DNA of 41,906 bases, taken from Smithellaceae bacterium (lineage in GTDB: Bacteria > Desulfobacterota > Syntrophia > Syntrophales > Smithellaceae). The translations under genes were made by a program, and so were the position numbers. The stretch's first letter is position 1; each line of letters starts with the position of its first letter. The DNA lies in NCBI GenBank assembly GCA_028693285.1, contig JAQUVQ010000022.1, forward strand, positions 1-41,906, read 5' to 3'. Positions 7,742 through 15,209 of this stretch are shown here, in pieces. Under the pieces are notes generated by a model. That model saw nothing but the letters and a program-made list of their open reading frames with translations, had not been told where the DNA came from and searched no databases.

Positions 7742-9082
7742 CTAGATTTTGAAATCGGTTTTTTTGTTCCAGACGCCCAGCGCGACGCCCAGCTCTTCGT
7801 GTTCTTTGGCGTATTCTTCCAGCCCGATACCCCGAACCGCCGCGTCGATGGCCTGACGGAGCGCACGGGCGCCGGCCCTCGGGCCGCCCGGATGGGCGTG
7901 AATGCCGCCGCCCGAGCCGATCATTGTGTCTTTGCCCAGCGTGTTGACGATGTCCGCCACGTTGGCCGGCGTGATGCCGCCCGACGGCATGGGCAGAGAG
8001 GGCTTCAGGCCGCCCATCGGATACGTCAGATTGCGCACGGTGCTCATGAAACGATCGTGCATGTACATGGCCTTGCCGCCCAGAGAGAAGGGCAGAACGA
8101 CCGAGTCTGCTCCGCACAGACGGGCAAATTTGCCTAAAATGAGCGGCGAGGCGATTCCCTGAACGGGCGACATGAAGTAGGCGCCGGCCAGGTCCATGTG
8201 GCCCAGGATCGGAACGGAAATGCCCGGATCATCGGCCAGGGCGCGCATGGCCTCCGGACCGACGGACAGATAATTTACCATGATCGAGTTCGCGCCCGCG
8301 TCGACGCAGCGCCTGGCCAGGTCGAACATCCGCGGCAGGCGGTCGGTGACATTGACGGCGTAAAGGGTGTGCTCGCCGGTTTCCTCATACACTTCCTTTT
8401 CGATTTTCATATAGGCCCTGACGCGTTTGACCGCGTCGTTGTAGCGCATGCTGGCGATCAGCTCGTCGTCCTTGATCACGTCGCAGCCTCCCATTGCCGC
8501 TTCCCGGAAGAGCTTGGCGCCGACTTCCAGCGGATAGCCGCTGCAGGGCTTGATCATGTTGTTGAGCAGCGGACGGCCCTTTTTGAGCCCCAGCGCCTTC
8601 CACCATCCGTCCGCGCCGAATTTAGGCCCGTTGTACTGGTCCAGCGTGGCTTTCGGTAGCCGAAGGTCCAGGAGTTTGAAGTTGGGAACCAGCGAGATGT
8701 TGCCGATGACGGCGGTCAGCATCATGGGAAGCTGGTCTTCGACGTTGGCGGCGGGAAAGGCGATCTGCAGGACGTACTGCCGGTTTGCCGCCTCCGGCGG
8801 AACGCCGTATTCGTAGTAGGGCGCTTCATAGACGCCGATCACTTTTGCGACATGTCCGGCCCTGATTTCCGGCGTTTCGCCGGGAACCGGCACCCAGGTG
8901 CCGGTGGTCTGTTCGATGGCCAGAAACTGCCCCATGATCGCCATGTCCATGTTTTTGTCGGCCTGTACCCAGTAAGTGGCAATCACGTGGTTTTCCATAT
9001 CAATGCCTTCGGGCAGGGCGATGGGTTTGTCCGCGAAGGGACCGATCTCTTTGCAATCGGCGGGGACTTTCTTTTTCGCCAT
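7742..9082 (-). CDS. RuBisCO-like protein (large-subunit family, probably form IV)
   Basis: A 446-residue member of the RuBisCO large-subunit family. Aligned by eye to spinach numbering: E60/T65/W66 are kept (E57, T62, W63), N123 is N128, K175 is K178, and the metal site K201/D203/E204 is intact (K204, D206, E207 in VIKDDE). H294 is H295, K334 is K337 (SLGGK), S379-G381 are S367-G369, and the G403-G404 phosphate loop is G391-G393. Lost residues are K177 (C180), R295 (M296), H298 (A299) and H327 (L330). Such a mix argues against ribulose-bisphosphate carboxylation and for another enolisation, decarboxylation or transcarboxylation reaction. It heads a minus-strand operon with the PLC-like gene. 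RBS GAGGAG is well placed. Confidence 0.88.
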   Translation of the reverse strand: MAKKKVPADCKEIGPFADKPIALPEGIDMENHVIATYWVQADKNMDMAIMGQFLAIEQTTGTWVPVPGETPEIRAGHVAKVIGVYEAPYYEYGVPPEAANRQYVLQIAFPAANVEDQLPMMLTAVIGNISLVPNFKLLDLRLPKATLDQYNGPKFGADGWWKALGLKKGRPLLNNMIKPCSGYPLEVGAKLFREAAMGGCDVIKDDELIASMRYNDAVKRVRAYMKIEKEVYEETGEHTLYAVNVTDRLPRMFDLARRCVDAGANSIMVNYLSVGPEAMRALADDPGISVPILGHMDLAGAYFMSPVQGIASPLILGKFARLCGADSVVLPFSLGGKAMYMHDRFMSTVRNLTYPMGGLKPSLPMPSGGITPANVADIVNTLGKDTMIGSGGGIHAHPGGPRAGARALRQAIDAAVRGIGLEEYAKEHEELGVALGVWNKKTDFKI

Positions 9083-9125
9083 GGGATACTCCTCTCGGTG
9101 AATTTTATTTTTTGACGGCGCGGAT

Positions 9126-9150
9126 GTCGTCTGCGTCCGCGGCAGACGAC
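9126..9150. other. Perfect 9-bp hairpin upstream of the RuBisCO-like gene
   Basis: GTCGTCTGC at 9126-9134 and GCAGACGAC at 9142-9150 form a perfect stem with a 7-nt loop, 44 bp upstream of the RuBisCO-like start. On the minus strand it would fall in the 5' untranslated RNA if the promoter at 9212-9240 is used. It could be an operator or an RNA leader element; there is no T-run for termination. Confidence 0.5.
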
Positions 9151-9211
9151 GGGATGAGCCGCCGGGAAACGGACCGGCCGATCAACCGGACGGCACCGGT
9201 TTTCCGGGTTT

Positions 9212-9240
9212 TCTATCGCACAGATCCCGAAATAGTTCAA
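9212..9240 (-). promoter_or_regulatory. Candidate promoter for the RuBisCO-like/PLC-like operon
   Basis: On the minus strand TTGAAC, 17-bp spacer, GATAGA. The match is moderate (-35 four of six, -10 three of six) but the position is right and it is back-to-back with the stronger plus-strand promoter at 9255-9283. Confidence 0.35.
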
Positions 9241-9254
9241 GCGCCTATCCGGTA

Positions 9255-9283
9255 TTGACAGGGTATCCCGGGAAGAGTAAAAA
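9255..9283 (+). promoter_or_regulatory. Sigma70-type promoter for the SCP2-like/aminotransferase operon
   Basis: TTGACA (9255-9260), 17-bp spacer, TAAAAA (9278-9283). The -35 is a perfect consensus. The start codon at 9329 lies 46 bp downstream and is preceded by GGGAGG. Confidence 0.6.
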
Positions 9284-9328
9284 GGAAAACACACGTCATG
9301 CTTCATTGGCAAAACCGGGGAGGGATAG

Positions 9329-10072
9329 ATGCAAAACGAAGATGTTTTGGCAAGAATCCACCTGAATGCGGTGCTTTCCAATCTTGAAATCCTTGCACGG
9401 GAAGACAAGGAAGCATCGGCGATCGCCGGGACGTGGAACGGCGGCATCCTGCTCATGGTCGGGCTTCAAGGCCCCAAGGTCACGCTGGAAATGAGAGAGG
9501 GTGCCGTGAGGGTTGCGACTGGCCGAACCGGAAATCCCGGCATCGTTTTGCTTTTTCCCACCGCTCGAATGCTCAACAATCTGTTTACCGGCGCCGGCCG
9601 CGGCTTTCCTGTTCCCGTAAAAGGTCTGTTCAGGATCAAGGGACTCAAAGCGTTTGCCGGACTTGCCAAAAGGATGGAGGCCGTTCTCAAAGGCGCCGAC
9701 GCTCCCCGGAAAATCAAAGCCAGGCTGCTGCTCAACACGGTGGGCAGGACGGTTGCCGTTCTTGCCGCATCGGAACCGGAATCCCAAAAAGCCGCCTTCG
9801 GACTTCGGGGGGTTGCGGAGCTTCGAATCAAAGACAGCGAAGCGGTTCACATCATCTTTACCGAACAGGGTGCGACCGCAGGAAGCGGCCGCGCGCCGAA
9901 TCCCGACCTTGTCATGGAATTTTCCTCAGAGGAGGTGTTTCTTGACCTCACGGAAGACAAGGTGGATGTGTTTGCCGCCATCTGCCTGGAAGACATTCGA
10001 ATCCAGGGGGATCTGCACATGGGGGATGTCGTGAACGGGCTTCTCGACCGGGTCGGCGTTTATTTGCAATAG
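9329..10072 (+). CDS. SCP2-like sterol/lipid carrier domain protein
   Basis: A 247-residue soluble protein with no signal peptide. The C-terminal half looks like an SCP2 (sterol carrier protein 2) domain: a buried beta-sheet segment around GRAPNPDLVMEFSSE, then VDVFAAICLEDIRIQGDLHMGD and a closing amphipathic helix. The N-terminal half has a similar order (NPGIVLLFPTARML..., GLFRIKGLKAFAGL) and may be a second, diverged copy. SCP2 domains bind lipids or acyl-CoA in a hydrophobic tunnel. It has its own promoter, a GGGAGG RBS, and the aminotransferase follows after 10 bp. Its divergent pairing with the RuBisCO-like gene suggests a shared role, which is inference. Confidence 0.55.
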   Translation: MQNEDVLARIHLNAVLSNLEILAREDKEASAIAGTWNGGILLMVGLQGPKVTLEMREGAVRVATGRTGNPGIVLLFPTARMLNNLFTGAGRGFPVPVKGLFRIKGLKAFAGLAKRMEAVLKGADAPRKIKARLLLNTVGRTVAVLAASEPESQKAAFGLRGVAELRIKDSEAVHIIFTEQGATAGSGRAPNPDLVMEFSSEEVFLDLTEDKVDVFAAICLEDIRIQGDLHMGDVVNGLLDRVGVYLQ

Positions 10073-10082
10073 GAGACAGGGC

Positions 10083-11318
10083 ATGACCTATACCTTCACG
10101 CAATCGAAGGCGCTGTTTCAGCGCGCGGCCAAAGTCATTCCCCAGGGCATCTACGGCCATTTCAATCCGGCCACGACGGTTCCGGGCTTCTATCCCTACT
10201 TCATCTCCAGGGCCAAGGGGTGCCGCTTCTGGGACGTGGACGGCAATGAATACATCGACTATGCCTGCGCCTACGGTCCCATGATCCTCGGCTACGCCCA
10301 TGACCGGATTGACGAAGCCTTTGCCCGTCAGGCCCGAAACGGAACGGCGACCATGCCGCCTTCGACGCTGCTTGTCGATCTGGCGGAAAAAATGGTGGAG
10401 GTCAATGACTGCGCCGACTGGGCCGTGTTTGCCAAAAACGGCGCGGATGCGATTTCCTGGGCCGTGGCGCTTGCGCGCGGCTACCGAAAGCGCGACAAGA
10501 TCGTGCTGGCCCACGGGGCGTATCACGGAACCCAGCCGTGGGCGGGCACCAACCACATCGGCGTTCTTCCGGCCGACCGGGCGGACGTCCTCATGGCGCC
10601 GTGGGGCGATGCGAACGCCTTTCGGCGGGTCGTGGAGGAAAACAAAAACCGGATCGCCGGCGCCCTGTTCACCCCCTATCATCATCCCGTCTTTGAGCCG
10701 CAGGCGCTTCCGGCGCCCGGATTCTGGCGGGACATGCGCCGGATTTGCGATGAGAATGACATCGTCCTGATCATCGATGACGTCCGCGCCGGATGGAGGC
10801 TCGACATCAAAGGCTCCGCCCATTATTTCGGCTTCCGGCCCGATCTGGCCTGTTACTGCAAGGCGATCGCCAACGGCTATCCCATCTCCGCCCTGGTCGG
10901 CACGGACCGGATGCGCATGGTCGCCGCGAAAGCTTTTCAGACCGGCTCCTACTGGAACAATTCTCCGGAAATGGCGGCGGCCCTGGCCTGCATCGACGAA
11001 ATGCAAAAAATCGACGCCGCCGCGATCTGCGACTCCCGCGGCGGCGAGCTTCGCCGGGGACTGGAGGAACGAGCCGCGGCGCACGGCCTTTCGTTTCGAA
11101 TGTCCGGACCGAACGCCATCCCCTTTCTGCATTTTACCAATGAAAGCAACTTCAAGCGCGCCCAGCTCTTCTGCAGGGAATGTTCACTGCGAGGCGTTTA
11201 CTTCTTCTGGCATCACAACATGTTTTTGAGCGCGGCTCATACCGAAGCGGATATTCAGAAAACCATTGATGTGGCCGACCAGGCCTTTCAGATCGTCAAA
11301 GATCAATTCGGAGAATAA
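10083..11318 (+). CDS. Class III PLP-dependent aminotransferase (glutamate-1-semialdehyde aminomutase-like)
   Basis: A 411-residue fold-type I aminotransferase. The class III pattern is clear: FAKNGADAISWAVALAR near 117-132, the aromatic/His segment AHGAYHGT near 143-150, IIDDVRAGWR with the PLP ring Asp at about 232, and the Schiff-base lysine K260 in CYCKAIANGYP. It resembles glutamate-1-semialdehyde aminomutase more than ornithine or acetylornithine enzymes, but the usual DEV(M/Q)TGFR is DDVRAGWR, and no other tetrapyrrole gene is near. It is therefore more likely a specialised transaminase or mutase acting with the neighbouring SCP2-like and RuBisCO-like genes. RBS AGGAGA precedes the ATG. 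Confidence 0.82.
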   Translation: MTYTFTQSKALFQRAAKVIPQGIYGHFNPATTVPGFYPYFISRAKGCRFWDVDGNEYIDYACAYGPMILGYAHDRIDEAFARQARNGTATMPPSTLLVDLAEKMVEVNDCADWAVFAKNGADAISWAVALARGYRKRDKIVLAHGAYHGTQPWAGTNHIGVLPADRADVLMAPWGDANAFRRVVEENKNRIAGALFTPYHHPVFEPQALPAPGFWRDMRRICDENDIVLIIDDVRAGWRLDIKGSAHYFGFRPDLACYCKAIANGYPISALVGTDRMRMVAAKAFQTGSYWNNSPEMAAALACIDEMQKIDAAAICDSRGGELRRGLEERAAAHGLSFRMSGPNAIPFLHFTNESNFKRAQLFCRECSLRGVYFFWHHNMFLSAAHTEADIQKTIDVADQAFQIVKDQFGE

Positions 11319-11402
11319 CCGTCAGAATCCATCGTGTGATGATGTTTTGGGCAGCGACAAAACCCGCCTTCGGCTCAAACCGTTGTCATGACTGATCTTT
11401 CG

Positions 11403-11437
11403 CCTATGGCCTATTGCCCGTGACCCATTGCCTCATT
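11403..11437. repeat. Heptanucleotide repeat array A (downstream of flavodoxin gene)
   Basis: Five clean 7-bp units at 11403-11409, 11410-11416, 11417-11423, 11424-11430 and 11431-11437, of the type CCYATTG/CCCATTG on the plus strand. Degenerate units may continue upstream to about 11382. The right edge meets the stop codon of the minus-strand flavodoxin-like gene (11437-11439). Confidence 0.75.
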
Positions 11438-11892
11438 TAATAGATGCCCATCGCGCAGCCGCCGGCCAGCGTGCCTCCCAGCTCGCGGCACTGGTCGAGC
11501 ACTTCTTCGGTGATGTTCCCGCGGGCGATAACGGGCGCGAAGACGGTCTTGAATTTATAGCCCAGAGCGATGCGTTCGATGGCCCTGAGCGCGCCCGAGC
11601 CGTCGTTCCCGGCGCTGATGAAGACGACAAAGGGTTTGCGGAAAACCCTGTCCTGCGCGCCGACATACGTGCGGTCGAAGAAATCCTTGAGCATGCCCGA
11701 CATGTAGCCGAAGTTTTCCGGCGTGCCGACGGCCAGGCCGTCGCAGGCCAGAAGGTCGTCTAGCGTGGCCTCGGAGGCTTTTTTGAAAACCACCTCGACG
11801 TCGTCAATGGCCTTCGCTCCTTCGCAAACGGCGTCTGCCATTTGTTTGGTGTGTCCCGTCTGGGAATGGTAAACGATTAAGATTCTGGTCAT
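11437..11892 (-). CDS. Flavodoxin family protein (flavodoxin/WrbA-like)
   Basis: A 151-residue FMN-binding electron carrier or small quinone reductase. It begins with the phosphate-binding loop YHSQTGHTKQMA and has the second FMN loop VGTPENFGYMSGMLKDFFDR, followed by a Gly-rich AGNDGSGA segment. Length is between short-chain flavodoxin (about 140) and WrbA (about 200). The ATG at 11892 fits the fold; no good Shine-Dalgarno is visible because heptanucleotide repeat array B lies only 10 bp upstream. It sits after tpiA on the same strand and is flanked on both sides by heptad arrays, so whether it belongs to the gap-pgk-tpiA transcript is uncertain. Confidence 0.82.
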   Translation of the reverse strand: MTRILIVYHSQTGHTKQMADAVCEGAKAIDDVEVVFKKASEATLDDLLACDGLAVGTPENFGYMSGMLKDFFDRTYVGAQDRVFRKPFVVFISAGNDGSGALRAIERIALGYKFKTVFAPVIARGNITEEVLDQCRELGGTLAGGCAMGIY

Positions 11893-11902
11893 GATAAAAG
11901 GC

Positions 11903-11951
11903 AATGGGTTATGGGTGATAGGTGATAGGTTATGGGTGATGGGTTAGGGGA
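11903..11951. repeat. Heptanucleotide repeat array B (upstream of flavodoxin gene)
   Basis: Seven consecutive 7-bp units, 11903-11909 through 11945-11951, consensus NATRGGT on the plus strand; TATGGGT and GATAGGT each occur twice. Orientation is opposite to arrays A and C. It occupies the place where a ribosome binding site for the flavodoxin gene would be expected. Confidence 0.8.
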
Positions 11952-11984
11952 GAAAAGCGGCGAAAGGACTTCTGTTTCCCGGTC

Positions 11985-12026
11985 CTCTCGCCTCTTACCT
12001 CTCGCCCATTACCCATAACCTCTTTT
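11985..12026. repeat. Heptanucleotide repeat array C (downstream of tpiA)
   Basis: Six 7-bp units from 11985-11991 to 12020-12026. CTCTCGC occurs twice, and CCATTAC and CCATAAC are the central units. As with array A, the last unit overlaps a stop codon (tpiA, 12025-12027 on the minus strand), so read from tpiA the repeats start right at the TAA. Confidence 0.75.
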
Positions 12027-12771
12027 ACGGCATTTTGGCGATGATGCCCAGAAAGCCGTCCGGTTTGAGCGATGCGCCGCCGACGAGCGCTCCGTCGATG
12101 TCTTCCATAGCGGCCAGTTCCGCGACATTGTCCTTCGTCACGCTGCCGCCGTAAAGAATGCGGAGCTCTTCGGCCGCCGCCCCGAACAATTCCCGAATCA
12201 GACCGCGGACGAAAGCGTGCACCTCCTCGGCCTGCGCGGAAGTGGCGACTTTGCCCGTGCCGATAGCCCAGACCGGCTCGTAGGCGATCACCACATCGTC
12301 CAGCTTTTCAACACCGGCCAGAGCGCCCCGCACCTGGCGGCCGACAACCGACTGCGTCACGCCCTGAACTCTTTCCTCATCCGTTTCACCCACGCAGACG
12401 ATCGGCTTGAGCCCCGCGGCGAGCGCCTTTTTCACTTTGGCGTTGACGCCGTCATCCGTTTCGGAAAAAAACTTGCGCCGTTCCGAATGGCCGATGATGA
12501 CGCAAGCGCAGCCGGCATCCTTGAGCATGACGGGGGAAATTTCGCCCGTGAAGGCGCCCTTGTCCTCGCTGTACATGTTTTGCGCGGCCAGCCGCACCGC
12601 AGAACCTTTAAGTGCGTCGCCCACAGCGGAAAGGGCGGTAAACGGCGGCGCCACCACGACTTCGCCGTTTGCCGAGCCGGAAAATCCTTCCTTAATCGCG
12701 CGGGCCAGGGCGATCGATTCAGCGATTGTGTTGTGCATCTTCCAGTTGCCTGCGACAATCCATTTTCTCAT
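12025..12771 (-). CDS. tpiA: Triosephosphate isomerase
   Basis: Interconverts dihydroxyacetone phosphate and glyceraldehyde 3-phosphate in the cytosol. 248 residues, normal length. All catalytic parts are present: GNWKMH with K11, IIGHSERR with the electrophilic His near 96, and YEPVWAIGTG with the catalytic Glu near 167, plus the C-terminal phosphate loop LYGGSV. The ATG at 12771 is chosen because GGAGG lies 7 nt upstream and it gives the canonical MRKWIVAGNWKMH start; an ATG six codons upstream overlaps pgk. Third gene of gap-pgk-tpiA, 14 bp after pgk. Confidence 0.97.
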   Translation of the reverse strand: MRKWIVAGNWKMHNTIAESIALARAIKEGFSGSANGEVVVAPPFTALSAVGDALKGSAVRLAAQNMYSEDKGAFTGEISPVMLKDAGCACVIIGHSERRKFFSETDDGVNAKVKKALAAGLKPIVCVGETDEERVQGVTQSVVGRQVRGALAGVEKLDDVVIAYEPVWAIGTGKVATSAQAEEVHAFVRGLIRELFGAAAEELRILYGGSVTKDNVAELAAMEDIDGALVGGASLKPDGFLGIIAKMP

Positions 12772-12785
12772 GAGGATCCTCCGCA

Positions 12786-13964
12786 TCAACCCAGCGCCGC
12801 GACGGCGGGCAGGGTCTTTCCTTCCAGCAGCTCCAGAAACGCGCCGCCGCCGGTGGAGATGTAGGAGATTCTGTCGCTTTTGCCCGTCTTGTGAATGGCC
12901 GTGTCCGTGTCGCCGCCGCCCACGATCGTGAGCGCGCCGGAGTCAACCGCCGCGTCCACCAGTTTGAACGTGCCCGAAGAAAAGGGCGCCAGTTCAAACA
13001 TGCCCAGCGGTCCGTTCCAGACGATGGTTTTGGCGGACTTCACCGCCTCGGAAAACGCCGCAATCGTCGCCGGCCCGATGTCGAGGCCCATCCAGTCGTC
13101 GGGAATATTCTTGATATCCACGATCTTGACTTCCGCGTCCGCAGCGGCATTCTGAGCGATCACGGCATCCGTGGGCAGCAAAAACTGCACGTTTTTGGCT
13201 TTGGCTTTGTCCAGAATCGTTCTGGCCAGATCCAGCATGTCCGTTTCACACAGGGACTTGCCGACATTGTATCCCTGGGCTTTCAGGAACGTGAACGCCA
13301 TGCCGCCGCCGACAACCAGGCGGTCAACTTTGTCAATCACATTTTCCAGAACCTTGATTTTGTCGGAGACCTTGGCGCCGCCGATAATGGCGGCAAGCGG
13401 CCGGGCCGGATTTCCCATGGCCCTGTTGAAATACTCAATTTCGTTTTTCAGCAAAAAGCCCGCGGCGCAGATGGGAACGAATTTCGTGATGGCGGTGTTG
13501 GATGCCGCCGCGCGGTGAGAGACGGCAAACGCGTCGTTGATGTACACGTCGCAGAGCTTGGCCAGCTCCTGGGCAAACGCGTCGTCGTTTTTGTCTTCGC
13601 CCGGATAAAACCGCAGGTTCTCCAGCAGGATGACGTCGCCCGCCTTCATGGCAGCCACGGCCTCAAGCACTTTTTCACCGATGCAGTCGTCGATGAAGGG
13701 TACGTCCTTCTTCAGCAGGGACGAAAAAACCGGCGCGACCGGTTTGAGTGAAAATTCTTCCACTTTTTTGCCCTTGGGACGCCCCAAGTGTGACGCCACG
13801 ATCACGCGGGCGCCTTTTTCGCGAATGTAGTTGATGGTGGTTAAACTCGCCTTAACGCGGGTATCGTCCTTAACTTGGCCTGACGACTTGTCCATCGGCA
13901 CGTTGAAGTCCACACGCACAAAAACCCTCTTTCCGCTGACATCAATCTGATCCAAATACTTCAT
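12786..13964 (-). CDS. pgk: Phosphoglycerate kinase
   Basis: Transfers phosphate between 1,3-bisphosphoglycerate and ADP. 392 residues, typical of bacterial enzymes. The N-terminal substrate domain shows VFVRVDFNVP and ASHLGRPKG, and the C-terminal nucleotide domain shows GGAKVSDKI, GGGMAFTFL and the final VGGGDTDTAIHK. The GAGAGGAAAG Shine-Dalgarno precedes the ATG. It lies 24 bp after gap and 14 bp before tpiA, forming a classic glycolytic operon. Confidence 0.97.
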   Translation of the reverse strand: MKYLDQIDVSGKRVFVRVDFNVPMDKSSGQVKDDTRVKASLTTINYIREKGARVIVASHLGRPKGKKVEEFSLKPVAPVFSSLLKKDVPFIDDCIGEKVLEAVAAMKAGDVILLENLRFYPGEDKNDDAFAQELAKLCDVYINDAFAVSHRAAASNTAITKFVPICAAGFLLKNEIEYFNRAMGNPARPLAAIIGGAKVSDKIKVLENVIDKVDRLVVGGGMAFTFLKAQGYNVGKSLCETDMLDLARTILDKAKAKNVQFLLPTDAVIAQNAAADAEVKIVDIKNIPDDWMGLDIGPATIAAFSEAVKSAKTIVWNGPLGMFELAPFSSGTFKLVDAAVDSGALTIVGGGDTDTAIHKTGKSDRISYISTGGGAFLELLEGKTLPAVAALG

Positions 13965-13988
13965 GCGACTTTCCTCTCTTTGCGTATT

Positions 13989-14987
13989 TTATTTCATGAT
14001 GAACGACAGCAGTTCCAGCATCCGGTTGGAGAAGCCCCACTCGTTGTCGTACCACGAAAGGATTTTTACCATATTGCCGCCGATGACGGTCGTATTCGGC
14101 AAATCCACAATGGACGAATGGGGATTGCCGTTGAAATCTCTGGAAACCAGCTCTTCCTCCGAGCACAGAAGGATGCCCTTCATGGCGCGCTGGGCGTTTT
14201 CCTTGAGTTTTTCGTTGACTTCCTGCCGGCTGGTTTTGCGGGCGAGCGTCGCCACAAAATCGACCAGCGACACGTTGGGCGTGGGGACGCGGATGGCCAG
14301 ACCGTCCAGCCTTCCCTTCATTTCGGGAATGACTTCCGCGATGGCACGGGCCGCGCCGGTGGTCGTGGGAATCATCGAAAGCGCCGAGGCGCGCGCCCGC
14401 CGCAGGTCTTTGTGCGGCTCATCGATGACCACCTGATCGTTGGTATAGGAATGGATCGTCGTCATCAATCCGTATTCCAAACCGAATTCCTCATGCAGGA
14501 TTTTGACGATCGGCGCGAGGCAGTTGGTGGTGCAGGAGCCCATAGAGATGATGGAATGCCTGTTTTTGTCGTAGTCTTCGGCGTTTACGCCTAAAACGAC
14601 AGTCACATCGGGGCTTTTTGCGGGCGCGGAGATGACGACTTTTTTGGCGCCTGCTTTCAGATGTTTTTCCGCGCCGTCCCGGTCCGTGAATCTGCCGGTG
14701 CTTTCCAGAATGACGTCCACTCCCAGATCTCTCCAGGGGAGTTCTTCCGGGTCGCGGACGGAAAAAGTTTTGATTTCCCTGCCGTCAACTATGATGGCAT
14801 TGGGCGTCGATTTTACATCCGCCTGAAGCGTGCCGTGGGTGGAATCATATTTGAGCAGATGTGCGCTTGTTTTTGCGTCGGTCAGATCATTAACCGCCAC
14901 GAATTCCACATCGCCGCTTCCGAAGCCCGCGCGAAACACCAGCCGGCCGATGCGCCCAAATCCGTTGATTGCAACTCTTACAGCCAT
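13989..14987 (-). CDS. gap: Glyceraldehyde-3-phosphate dehydrogenase (type I)
   Basis: Oxidises glyceraldehyde 3-phosphate to 1,3-bisphosphoglycerate with NAD(P). 332 residues. The Rossmann motif INGFGRIGR is at 7-15, Asp in VNDL (D34) suggests NAD preference, the catalytic Cys is C152 in SCTTNC, and the partner His lies in IHSYTNDQ. The ATG at 14987 is chosen over upstream codons because GAGGAG is placed 6 nt before it and the family-typical N terminus starts there. First gene of gap-pgk-tpiA, with a consensus-like promoter at 15016-15044. Confidence 0.97.
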   Translation of the reverse strand: MAVRVAINGFGRIGRLVFRAGFGSGDVEFVAVNDLTDAKTSAHLLKYDSTHGTLQADVKSTPNAIIVDGREIKTFSVRDPEELPWRDLGVDVILESTGRFTDRDGAEKHLKAGAKKVVISAPAKSPDVTVVLGVNAEDYDKNRHSIISMGSCTTNCLAPIVKILHEEFGLEYGLMTTIHSYTNDQVVIDEPHKDLRRARASALSMIPTTTGAARAIAEVIPEMKGRLDGLAIRVPTPNVSLVDFVATLARKTSRQEVNEKLKENAQRAMKGILLCSEEELVSRDFNGNPHSSIVDLPNTTVIGGNMVKILSWYDNEWGFSNRMLELLSFIMK

Positions 14988-15015
14988 GATCATCTCCTCA
15001 ATTTTTACAGGTGGA

Positions 15016-15044
15016 AGACTAATCAAAAGCCCGGGCCTTGTCAA
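15016..15044 (-). promoter_or_regulatory. Sigma70-type promoter for gap-pgk-tpiA
   Basis: Minus strand: perfect TTGACA (15039-15044), 17-bp spacer, TAGTCT (15016-15021). It sits 29 bp upstream of the gap start codon, leaving a short leader that includes the RBS. Confidence 0.6.
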
Positions 15045-15131
15045 CCCATTTCTCTTTAACGACAATGGTTTAGCGCAGATAGGGCGGGGAAGCCCTCCTT
15101 GGGCACGCGCCGGAATTTTGCTTCTTTTCCC

Positions 15132-15160
15132 TTGCACTTGCGGGCCGTTGCTCATATACT
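15132..15160 (+). promoter_or_regulatory. Sigma70-type promoter for the DUF2147-like gene
   Basis: TTGCAC (15132-15137), 17-bp spacer, TATACT (15155-15160). The -10 is five of six to consensus. The start codon is at 15210. Confidence 0.65.
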
Positions 15161-15209
15161 CGCGCGCGGTAAAGCGATGGATTGCGGGATTTAATCGAGG
15201 AGGACAGGT

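Noticed and set aside
7742..9082. A genuine CO2-fixing RuBisCO
   Set aside because: Equivalents of K177, R295, H298 and H327 are lost and no phosphoribulokinase or small subunit is nearby.
11382..12026. CRISPR-like array
   Set aside because: Units are 7 bp, directly adjacent and degenerate, with no spacers and no cas genes.
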